NCBI RefSeq assembly: GCF_015706575.1
Contig: NW_024037057.1
Coordinates: forward strand, 8,613,203-8,677,202
Reading direction: 5' to 3'
Length of the DNA: 64,000 nucleotides
Origin: Patiria miniata
Lineage: Eukaryota; Echinodermata; Asteroidea; Valvatida; Asterinidae
Of this stretch, positions 11,227-21,200 are shown in pieces. The stretch's first letter is position 1. Every line of letters starts with the position of its first letter. A program made the position numbers and the translations under genes. Under the pieces are notes generated by a model. It had not been told where the DNA came from, made no database searches, and saw only the letters and a program-made list of their open reading frames with translations.

Positions 11227-13770
11227 ATAATGGGACTAAAATCCTGCAACTGTTCAAAAGCCATCAAAATCAGAGTATTGAAAGAACATGGATTTTATCA
11301 CATTCACACTCCGGTCCTTTCAAATTTGAAAACTCGCTTTAAAAATATGGTCGACTATTTATATAATTTTGTTTATACATGTACTTTGAACAAACAGACT
11401 ACAGCTAGGCAAGAGCATACATACAAACAATTATCATTGGTAATATTAATTAAATTGAGCTGCGTGATCGTTTTATGATTAATTAATCTGTGATTGGATT
11501 TTGCTTCATTGATTATTCATTTGAGGTCGTACAAATATTTGCAGAGGGTAGAGCTTCGCTATCGTGTATGCTGGATTAGTGATGATCATAATAACCCAAG
11601 GGCAGGCACAGGAAAACCACATGGTTATGAGTAATTCCGTTCAGAAAAATGTGATCCAAAGTTTATTAATTACACAGGAAGAGGACGTACAAGTACATGT
11701 GCAAGCAAAACAAGTTTCCATCTCCAAAAACTCTTGCAAGATGTGTTAACACATTTCAACTTGCTCAATTAAGATTATATTCATTATTATTAAAGGAGAA
11801 AATCATTCACAGTTTTCCACATCATTCTATTATCATTTTTTTTGGGGGGGGGGGTTGTAATTGTTGAAATTGATGTCTCTTTTACAACTTTCATTGGAAA
11901 CTACATTCTGAAGCTATATAAAATTATAAATAGTTATTATGTAATTTATGCAAAGAATATAACAAATAGGCCCTATTATAATTATGCAAAATAATTTTTT
12001 TCCCAAAGTAACATTTCTTCAATAGGGCAATTTTAATTCAATTCCGTATTAACAGTGGAGTTTTTAGGTAACTGAACATTAAAATGTTATGTAGTAGGCT
12101 CGAAGTCCCTTTAAAAAAATAATAAAAGATTGGAAAGTTTGTATGGCAGTATTGTAATCTAGTGAGTGTTTAAGTGCATTCAATAGGGGACCTTGAACAA
12201 TAGAAGAGAATAGGGTCCCCAATTCCCGAAGGTCCCTAACTTGGTGATCATGTACAAAACATATGGGAGGTCTTCCTAAAAAGTTACAGTTACAAACAAA
12301 AGAGGGACAATAGGGGGTCCTCGATTGCAGGCAAATAGGCCTACACACTAGTGTGGACAGGTAGAACTTCAACTAGAAGAATCTCTTTCAGAACTAACTG
12401 GTTCTTTTCAGAACCACATATCTTCTCAAAGTGGGATTCTTCCACATGGTCATGATAGTGTTACTGCAAACCGAGCACTAGTTCCTTTCTTAAAAAAATA
12501 AATATCTGATATTTCCATTTGCATGCCTTGTCTGAGGGTCAAATAAACATTCAAAATAAATATAATCACGAACCAAAATCCAAAGCGAAGTGCTATTTAT
12601 TTTAATGCATGAATCAACAGATTCAAAACCAGCAAACCAATTACCCCTCCCCCCCCAAAAAAAAATCCAATAAATTGTTTAAATCAACACACAGTTATTT
12701 CAGATTACCTTAATTAAATTGAAAAGCAAAGATCAATCCATAAGGCATCAAAAAGATCCAACAAAACAGATTCCACTTGATTCATTAGCAAACTATTACA
12801 CCAGGGTATATTTGGTGTCAACCAGCCTGACTAGCACTAGCAGCGCAGTGACAGTAGCAACGGTTTATACGGTGAATCATCAATGCAAAATAATACAATG
12901 ACCGTCAATACACGGTCTGTACACACAGCTCCATTCGCTCGATCATCGTGCGGTAGGCTCGCTCGATGAGATCAAGTCGATGCACCACTCAAAACTCACC
13001 CCAGTCACAAACCAACAAAATGCACGAACTAGAAACGAATCAATACAACCGATGTTTAAAGACGGGTAAACTGCTTTGATCTCTTACCGTAACTCGTGGA
13101 AAAATCAGCTGAAAACTTGCAAAATCAGCTCAAAATCTTGGAGACATAACAGCCCCTTCCGGTCAGTAAACATTTTCCGCCGTCTGTATGGACTAGACTG
13201 GTTCCTCAGTAATCGAAAAAAGAAAAAAAATTGCCAATTGCCGCGGTTCGAGATATGGCTCTCGCGTTTGAAGTCTGGGATCATGACTTACAATTTCTGG
13301 GAACAGTTTAAGTAAACTTGTATCCAGTCCTTTGTATTTTTAAACCAAAATAAAAACGTTTCGAATTCGGAAATTCTCCCCAACATGACTACTTGAAACA
13401 AAGAATGTCACATTGAATAACGAATGGGAAGATTTGGGTGAAACAAATTCAGTAGTTTTACATTTTATGTAAGGAATAACTTTCACGAAGAAAAGTCTGA
13501 ACCCTAAAATGAATAAGTAAAGTCTACTTTGTAATTTGTAAATGGCTGCGCCCTTCACTCCAAACGTGCCGGATTGTTGCTGTACGAAACAGGTCATTTA
13601 TACTAATTTAATAATTACAGGGCATTTGCCCTGTAAAGTTCACAGAGAACTATAGCCTTGTAATTGTGAGTCATTGTGGTCTTTGCCTGTTGGTTTTCAA
13701 ATTTTAATTACCGGTATTATGTTTATGCCTTTTAAAATTAAATCCAATGTCTCACTACAAATTACAAAGT
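11227..13770. other. Intergenic, no gene seen
   Basis: AT-rich, mostly unique-looking sequence. A more CG-rich patch at 12,900-13,030 is not linked to a recognisable first exon. Open frames are short and without family features. Confidence 0.45.
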
Positions 13771-13789
13771 TTGGAAAGGCAGCAGCCAG

Positions 13790-14222
13790 ACTGCAGACGC
13801 CACTTCGACTTCTTAAGTTCTTTGGTTGTGTGCGAAGTCTATTTATGGAGAGCTGAGTGCATTTTCAAAGTATTTTCTAACAGAATTGGAAATGTGTCTC
13901 GGTCATGTCGGTCCCAGATTCATGTCTTTTCCACATCTTTGCAGTGACTGACCTTCAGTTTTCACTGAGATATTGTGACGTGAAAAAAGTGGCGTAAGAA
14001 TACACGACATTCTTTCCCCATTTGTAATTAATTGAAACAATCCTTGGAAAAAATGTTGCATTCTGGCGCCACTTTTTTCTTCATATATCAATCATCTCAG
14101 TGAAGGCCAGTCGTTACAAAAATGATGATAAGACATGAATCTGGGACTGAGAAACATTTCTAATTTTGTTAGGAAATACTTCGAAAATGTTCTTGACTCT
14201 CCATAAACTTTGTACACAACCG
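13790..14222. mobile_element. Foldback repeat, copy 1 (complete hairpin form)
   Basis: The left arm from about 13,811 contains TTCTTTGGTTGTGTGCGAAG, ATTTTCAAAGTATTTTCTAAC and GGTCCCAGATTCATGTC. The right arm from about 14,130 is its complement: GACATGAATCTGGGACTGAG, AGGAAATACTTCGAAAATG and CTTTGTACACAACCG. Inner pieces AAAAGTGGCG and CGCCACTTTT also pair. Single-arm copies occur in NCKAP1 introns at 19,557-19,765 and 27,170-27,385. Confidence 0.8.
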
Positions 14223-14366
14223 GTTGCAACATTTGTTCGCAATCCTTTTACTTAAAAAACTTGCCATTTCAGTTCATTATTACCAAATCTAACCAAATAT
14301 TTATTTCTTCTTCTCAGGAATATGTGGGACTGATGTCACTCCCTCCGTATATCAAAATTGATCAGA

Positions 14367-14484
14367 ATGAAGCATCTAATAATACCAAGGATCCTTGGGT
14401 CAACGCCTCACCATGGAGACATTTCATCAAAACTCTATGCAGCTGGATTTTACATTATTCGTCAATTTAAGCATTTACAAGGAC
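14367..14484 (+). CDS. Possible mitochondrial presequence exon of MTRF1L (tentative)
   Basis: An ATG at 14,367 opens a frame starting MKHLIIPRILGSTPHHG. It is rich in basic and hydrophobic residues with almost no acidic ones, which is what a mitochondrial targeting peptide looks like. A GTGAGG donor candidate follows at 14,485. Splicing to an AG at 15,059-15,060 would keep the release-factor frame, but that acceptor has a weak pyrimidine tract. Alternatively this is non-coding 5' flank. It is listed because the clear MTRF1L exon begins without an obvious presequence. Confidence 0.22.
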
Positions 14485-14534
14485 CTGTGAGGTTCTCCGT
14501 CGGCCTCTCATTTGTAACATCAAGAAATTTCCCA

Positions 14535-15165
14535 CATCCAATGTCAATCTCTTGGAGCCTCTTTTCTCAAGAAATTGCTCTAGACTAGGATTGGCTGCCA
14601 GGTACAGCAGTGGATTGGTTCCTGAGAGATCAGCCAATCAGAATCCGTTATCGCTGAGCAATCTCTTTCCAGATGGTAGTCAGAAAATAAGGCATTGCTC
14701 CAGGCATGGATTGGCCTTGGTTCACGGCTGTGAAACAGGCTCCTCTGAACCCACCAATACCAGTACAAGTTTTCTGAGCAATCTCTTGGTACAAAATTGC
14801 CTTCAGAAATGGAGGCATTGCTCTAGGGAGTCTAGAAATAGATTGCCAATGAGATGGACCCATCAAAGGGCTTTCACTGAATCATCCAACAGGGATACAT
14901 TTTTCTTGAGAAATCCCTTCATGAAAACTTGTCTTCAAAAAGAAGGTTTTGCTCTGGAAATGGATTGGCTTTCAGATGCAGCGATGCCTTTGGTTCTAGA
15001 AGATCCACCAATAGAGAGGCACTTTCCATGAGCAATCCCTGTCATATAGCAGAACTTCAGAATAGCAGACAGGGCTCCACAACAGGATTGGTCAGTAGTT
15101 GCAGCTATGGAACAGGCTCCAGGGAATCCACCAATGAGGACTCACTTTCCATGAGCAATCCCTCT
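14535..15165 (+). repeat. About 120-bp tandem repeat with CCAAT pentamers at the MTRF1L 5' end
   Basis: About five to six imperfect units begin near 14,535, 14,655, 14,775, 14,907, 15,028 and 15,151 (spacing 120-132 bp). Each opens with a form of TGAGCAATCYCT. They share GCATTGCTCTAGG, GGATTGGCT and CCACCAAT blocks. About ten CCAAT or ATTGG pentamers occur between 14,585 and 15,135. One, AGCCAATCAG at about 14,631, fits the NF-Y consensus. The last unit runs straight into the MTRF1L coding sequence. The array may be promoter, 5' UTR and coding at once. Confidence 0.8.
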
Positions 15166-15632
15166 CTTCGAGCCTATCTGGAGCATCTGGCCCAGGAGCA
15201 CCAACAGCTATGCAGAGAGATGGTGGACGAGAAGAACGCAGCTGACGGGAAGAAACAGAAGCGGCTGAGGAGGAGACTAACCGAACTGACTCCCTTGGTG
15301 GAGAAAATGGAAGAGTGGGTGAACAAACAGACAGAGCTGAACGAGATAGAAGAACTGATTTCAGGTTCGTTGACCTAGCTCAAAGGTCACCAAACTTATT
15401 TTGGGAATCCTTTGTGGAATGTCATATGTCGCCAGAAAGTTGGTGATAAAAGTTCAAAACAGCTGTTCAAAGCACCCAGGCCCAGTTGCGGACACGGTAA
15501 GAGGGATGGGTGTTGTTAGATTTCCAGCCACCCCCTTCCCCCTGCCCTTCGATTTTGCGGTGGTCAGGTAACTGTAACACAAAATCATGGGTACCTTCCA
15601 ATACAGATGGTCTGACTACAGATGATCTGACT

Positions 15633-15668
<36 letters not shown>

Positions 15669-17531
15669 ACCCTCCTGAGACTGGTCTAGATCTGCCACTG
15701 GTCCAGGCCCTGTAAATTAACAGTGTCTGCCTTCCCTCAATCTTACAAAATCTTTAGGATGGCACACTTGTCTTGCTTTGCAGATGCGCCTGGCTCGGCC
15801 CAAGACAAGGAGATGAGAGAACTAGCCCTACTAGAGAAAGACGAATGCCTGGAGGATGCTGACAGCTTAGAGCAAGAAGTATGTCCCTCTTGTCTCGTAG
15901 CTTATCCAAGGCTTGAAATTTTAACTAGCAAGCCTGGATCACTTGGCATTGGGTAGCAACTGGAACGATTTCAAAGTTCTCCCACTTCTTACTAACTAAA
16001 TAAATGATTTTATTTTGTCTGTGTTGGTTTGTTTTGAGAGTCTGTTTCTGGATTGGCTTTCTGTCACCTTAGTGTAGTTTGTTGAAGTTTCTTGTTGACT
16101 TTTCATGAGACTTCCGGAAAAGCCTTTGTTTTTTGCACTGATTATGTTTTTTTTTTCTCTTTTCATTCTTCTATCCAATTTCCTTTAGACCTTCTACATG
16201 TATTTATTTATCAACTAATGTGCTGTCCTCCTTTCTCAGCATTTACAGCTTTTCAATGTTGCATCTTCTCCCCAGATTCTTAGTCTCCTCACTCCAGTGG
16301 ATGACACAGATGACAATGACATCATCATGGAGTTCTCGGCCGGGGTCGGAGGTCAAGAGGCCATGTTATTCACAGCTGACATGTTTGAGATGTACGAGAG
16401 GTTTGCCGCGTACAGGGACTGGGATTTCCAGAAACTTGAGTACTTCACCACTGATTTAGGTACGTCACTCCGAGAAATTCTTTAGAAAGTGCCAAGTTTT
16501 CCGGAGGTTGCAGATTCAAATCCAGCACCAGTTAATTTCATTGATCAACCTCAAATATGGCCAGCAGCTGGACTTGAACCCCTGACCCTCTGATCATGAG
16601 TCATGAACCCTAGCCACTTGACCACACTTCCCACTAATCTTATTCCTTAAAACCAACATGATTCCCAAAACGTCTGGCATCACTCATGCCTACTGGATAT
16701 TTGTAATTAAACAGAAATAATCAAGTCTTTATTTACTACTTGTCAATTGTTAGGTGGTTTGAGGCATGCTTCTGTTAGCGTGAGTGGTGACGAAGCTTAC
16801 AAACTGATGAAGCATGAAGCGGGAGTGCATCGAGTTCAGAGAGTGCCGAAGACAGAGAAAGCTGGTAGGATACACACCAGCACTATGGCCGTGGCTGTCC
16901 TGCCTCAACCAAAAGAGGTATGCTTAAAGGAACCCCAACCATTGATGCAACAAGGGTGTAGGGGTGGGGGGGGGGGGGGGAGGGGTGGCACGGCACCCCT
17001 TGTCAAATCTTGTGACAGATTCACCAAGACAGCATTTAATGCTTTAATCTTTAGATTGACCTGAAGCTGGACCCCAAGGATCTCCGCATCGAAACCAAGA
17101 AGGCATCCGGAGCCGGCGGCCAGCACGTCAACACAACAGACAGCGCCGTCCGCATACTACACATCCCCACCGGAATGGTGGCGGAGAGCCAACAGGAACG
17201 CTCCCAGCTCAAGAATCGCAGCATCGCCATGGTTATGCTCCAGACAAAGATCTACAACTCCATCTTAGAGCAACGGGAGGCGACGGAACGATCCATGAGG
17301 CGAAGCCAGGTCGGGACCTCGGGCCGGTCTGAGAAGATCAGGACGTACAACTTCCAGCAGGATCGCGTGACAGATCACCGCGTCGGCCAGAGTGTGTTTG
17401 ACGTAGAGGGTTTCTTGTTGGGCGGAGAGAGATTGGAAGAGCTGATCTCCAGCTTAGTCAACGAAGAGGAGAAGGAGATGGTTACTAGGATGCTAGAAGA
17501 GTTTGAGGAGTCACAGAAAAAGACTTTATAA
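15028..17531 (+). CDS. MTRF1L: Mitochondrial peptide chain release factor 1-like (mtRF1a)
   Basis: Ends mitochondrial translation by reading UAA/UAG in the ribosomal A site and triggering peptidyl-tRNA hydrolysis in the matrix. Coding exons: 15,028-15,364, 15,784-15,878, 16,276-16,459, 16,754-16,917 and 17,055-17,531. All introns are GT-AG and all junctions stay in frame. From the ATG at 15,028 the product is about 418 aa (human about 380). It shows an N-terminal helical domain from [10 protein letters not shown], then [11 protein letters not shown], then codon-recognition [15 protein letters not shown] (PKT near residues 237-239), then [16 protein letters not shown] (GGQ near 281-283), and the C-terminal QQERSQLKN and [20 protein letters not shown] blocks. 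An unexpanded PKT motif argues for mtRF1a rather than MTRF1. The start is uncertain: ATGs at 15,028 and 15,151 are in frame, the frame is open back to 14,881, and neither ATG gives a strong presequence. NCKAP1 follows in the same direction. Confidence 0.93.
15636..15668. repeat. Poly-C tract in MTRF1L intron
   Basis: An uninterrupted run of about 33 C residues in the intron after the first clear coding exon. It is prone to length error in assembly. The glycine-rich open frame on the minus strand here is a product of this run and is not a gene. Confidence 0.9.
16495..16632. mobile_element. Two tRNA-derived SINE fragments
   Basis: The + strand part (about 16,495-16,555) reads TTCCGGAGGTTGCAGATTC then CCAGCACCAGTTAATTTC, matching the 3' portion of the SINE at 25,689-25,880. 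The adjoining part (about 16,562-16,630) is a tRNA-like block on the minus strand; its complement contains GTGGTCAAGTGGCTAGG and the B-box GGTTCAAGTCC. Both lie in an MTRF1L intron and neither is a functional tRNA gene. Confidence 0.65.
16965..16985. repeat. Poly-G tract
   Basis: A G-rich run with one or two interruptions in the last MTRF1L intron. Low complexity, no function inferred. Confidence 0.7.
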
Positions 17532-17904
17532 AAAAAACAAAAAGAGTCTGTTAGTGTCTTTTGGGCTCACCTAGCAATTAAAGAAACTGATTTGATCAGC
17601 TTGGTAACTCATCTGTTGGGGTCATGATGGATTTACTTAACCCAATGTTGCCTTGACCACAGCGTGAAATGGGTTGTAGGATTTTTTTCAGCAAAAGAAT
17701 GAAGTTTTGGTTAAAAAAATGCAAATCACTTATTATTTTAGGATTACTGAAAACTGGTTAATTCTTATATATAAAACAGTTTGGTTCAGTCACATCTGAG
17801 TCTCATTTGGGACTTAGTAGAAAATGTATGAATGTCGATCGGTCCATCACCATTTTGGACTTTATACTTATAGCAGATGTTTGTCAGATGTTCGTCGTGT
17901 GAAG

Positions 17905-17910
17905 AATAAA
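17905..17910 (+). terminator. Candidate polyadenylation signal for MTRF1L
   Basis: AATAAA lies 374 bp after the MTRF1L stop codon and before the NCKAP1 start. It is the only canonical hexamer I noticed in that gap, which makes it the likely 3' end signal. Confidence 0.55.
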
Positions 17911-17949
17911 GCAGAATGCATTATATAGTTTATAAAAAATTATCTTCAC

Positions 17950-18289
17950 CCTAGTGATTATTGAAATTGTATTATGTTGGAAGCAGCCCTATCCCCTGTA
18001 GTTAATAGTTGCATACTTGTATTGGCGCAGCACAAAGGTTTGTCCTTTCGGAGCCACCGTCCATAATTTCAGGTTTCATACATGAAACAGCCGTCATGTT
18101 TTCGCAAAGCCTCATGGGTAATATAATCTACTTCCGCATTGAACAGCCTCGTTTCCGTGTGTACGCATATTGACCGGCCGCGCCTCGAACTAAATTTTAA
18201 ATCTAGTAAAGCAGCTCACAAAATGTGCCCAAACTGACGATTTTTTCCACTTTTCAGAATAAGGGTACAGATTAAGTCTTGCTTGAATA
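17950..18289 (+). promoter_or_regulatory. Probable NCKAP1 promoter and 5' UTR
   Basis: The stretch between the MTRF1L 3' end and the NCKAP1 ATG becomes richer in CG dinucleotides, for example CCGGCCGCGCC near 18,173-18,184. That is what a housekeeping-type invertebrate promoter would show. No TATA box is evident at a sensible distance. The transcription start cannot be placed from sequence alone. Confidence 0.4.
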
Positions 18290-21200
18290 ATGGCGACGAA
18301 TCTCAGCCAGCAGAAGTTGGCTGAAAAGCTGACAGTTCTCGTCGATCGCGGTGTGGGAATGCAGGCTCGACTGTACAACATCAAGAAAGTGAGTAAATTG
18401 TGCACAAACCAACGGGAGATTTGTAAACGTTCTACTGCATGGACATGATTGATTGTTTTGCAAATGTGAAGGTCGTGAATGCTCCGTAAATTTGTTGAAT
18501 TGGGAGGAATTGTATCTTACCAAAACTTCTTTTATCATACATAGGGCCTAACTTTATTCTTTTTTTTAATGAAATGAGCTGAAAATAATGAAATAAGGCA
18601 AAATAAAAAAAAAAAACATGTTTAGCGTCCTGCCTCTTTGACAAAAAGGAAGGAGGAGGCCCTTTTTTTTTTTTTTTTTTTTTCAAAATGGCCGCCCGAC
18701 ACATTTTTCAAGACAACGCGGCCGGGCTATTTTTCAAGATGGTTACCAGCTTTTTCGAAATGGCCGCCACTTGGACTCATTGACTATTTCCACAGCTTTA
18801 GACACGGTATAAAAGTCTAAAAATACGATTTCTTTCGTCGGAGATCGTTAAAATTTAGGTAGTGTATATTTTGCCGGAGGTAACGCCGGCAAACTAACGT
18901 TTACTAAAGGTTTGCCGGCGGCAATCCATATCAACAGAGGGCGCTGTACTCTTTAAGATAGGGCTGAATTATAATATGTATTAAATTCCCAACAAAGTTG
19001 TGAAGCACAATTGGTGCAGTGGATAAGCAATTACTTTGGAGAGTGGGATGTCCTGAGTTCGAATCCTGATACCTGCCACATTTTTAAGGTTTTTTTTTTA
19101 TCCCCAAATAAATAAGAATATTCTTCTTTTATTATTTTAACATGTCTCAAACATTCAATTGCAGATATTACATTTTCTTTTTCAGATTTGTGGCTCTGGA
19201 GGATTTTTTTTAAAAGGGAAATAAAGTCCGAAATTGTAAAATGGTCTGAATCCCATCTTGTGAATACGAGGTTACAACGATAATATTGGCATGGAGCCAG
19301 ACTAAAATTTGTCACCGGAAAATGTTCTAGTACAAAAAAACAGTAACTGCGCATGTTCAGTGCATATCCGGCAAACTAACGTTTACTGTAGTTTTGCCGT
19401 CTCCGGCAAAATATCCACTGCCTAAAATTTATCAATTTTTGTCTTTTAAAAAAAAAAAAAAAAAAAAAAAGGAGGCGGCCTCTGAAAAGGAAGCGGGCGG
19501 GGACGCTATACATGTTTTTTTTTTTACTTCGCCTAATGCAGTAATCAATACGAATCCCACTTCTTTGGTTGTGCACACAAAGTCTTTGGAGAGTCGAGTG
19601 CATTTTCCAAATATTTTCTAACGAAATCGGAAATGTTTCTCAGTCCCAGATCCATGTTTTTTTCCACACATTTTTGCAATGACTGACCTTCATTGACTGA
19701 GATTATGATGAAAAAAAGTGGCGTCAAGATGCAACAGTCTTTCTCGTTTCTGTAATTAAAATAAACAATTGAAGTGGAAAGATGGAATGACGAAAGTTGA
19801 AAGTGGTATCAGGAAATCTATGACATGTCCTTTCCCTCAAGCAGATCACGTAATCAACAAATTGTGAATATTTTATTTAATCGTTGTCTTTGCAAATTTT
19901 CAGGGGCGTAAATCCGGGAGGGGGGTGGGGGGAGAATGATGGCATGGATGGGGGTATGTATCCCCCCCCCCCCCCACTTTTAGAAAAGGGAGGGATAGGC
20001 TATTGAATCATCCCCCACCTTTTCGTGATGAGAACAAAATGCATCTGTATCCTGAAGAGCGCCCCCTGGTGTAATGTGGTGTCCAGCCCACCTGCCCCTC
20101 CCCCTTTTCAAATTTCCACGACCGATCTTTTTTTGGATTTTGGTCATCACCCATCCCCCCCCCCAACTCGTTGGCACATATTTACACCGGCACATACTTA
20201 CGCCACTGCCAATTTTATTTGAGGAAGATACAAAAAGTAAGTGAACCTTTTCTGACCTTTGACCCATTAAATAACATTTGTTGATTTTTAATTTCTTTCT
20301 TAGGCATGTCAAGATCCACGATCACGCCCAGCATTTCTGTCCGAGAAGGCTCTGGAGCCGTGTCTGAAGAACATTGTCAAGAAGTTTCCCCACACAGAGA
20401 AAAATATACAGGTGGGAGAATGGCAGGATTTGAATTAATCCTTAAAATATCTTTTGCCTAATTTCCTAAAAGTTGCTGGCTTGTTTTTGGTAGACAGAAT
20501 GATGCTCTGTAGGAAACTCTATCCAGTAGTATCAGTCACTGTTTTTTAATAACAGTCATTGGAGTGTAATCTTTTATTTCAATTAAATTTGGTTCTACAA
20601 AAGAGTGTCTGACTAAAAGAAATCAAACTAATTTGGAGTTAAAACATTAAAATAAGACAGTTGGTAAGAAACTATCTGGCAATTTCTTTCAGCGTAATAC
20701 TCTGATATAGTTTTGAGAAATGCTCAAAGATGGAATCTAAGTAAATATACAATCGTTTCCTTCCTTGTCCAATGTTATTTCCTCGTTCTCTGATATTTAC
20801 ATTTCATCATCATTATTTTTTCTTGGCAGGGTCAATTAGCACCAATCGATCAGCGGAAAGCCGAAATCCTGAAAGTGTTGAGCGTGTATTACACAACGTT
20901 CAGAGACATCCATGAATACACGGTGAGAAAAATACAGACAAATATAACAACAACAAAAACGACAAAGTGAAAGAGAAAGTTTGGTCAGAAAGGTTCTTTT
21001 TGCAAATTGAAGAAACTGAGATTCACTTTATTTTTAAAATTGATATTGCTAAAACATTAAATGCATGTGAAAGATAAGGGATATGCATACACATAAGCAT
21101 ATTGAGAATGCAAGTTTTTCATTTACCAAGAATTTAGCACTTTACATACAATAGCCATTGATTTAGGTTATAATCAATGTGTTCAGAGAATATTATGTAA

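Larger units (their letters stand above)
18595..19536. mobile_element. Nested inverted-repeat element in NCKAP1 intron 1
   Basis: The outer arms AGGCAAAAT plus A-run plus CATGTTTAGCGTCC (from about 18,597) and the complement of GGACGCTATACATG plus T-run plus CGCCT (to about 19,535) pair across 940 bp. They also share AGGAGGAGGCC/GGAGGCGGCCTC beside long T/A runs. Inner arms pair again: GTAGTGTATATTTTGCCGG with GCCGGCAAACTAACGTTTAC near 18,859-18,905, against their complements at 19,369-19,422. The middle holds a tRNA-like segment (about 19,012-19,079). No coding capacity was seen. Confidence 0.75.

Noticed and set aside
14552-15031. 159-codon frame in the MTRF1L 5' repeat as a separate protein
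   Set aside because: It is another frame through the 120-bp tandem repeat; only the frame ending at 15,364 continues into release-factor sequence.
15467-15670. Minus-strand glycine-rich protein
   Set aside because: It is the translation of a poly-C tract.
15028-17531. Bacterial contamination for the release factor
   Set aside because: The coding sequence is split by GT-AG introns and matches mitochondrial mtRF1a motifs, next to a metazoan gene.
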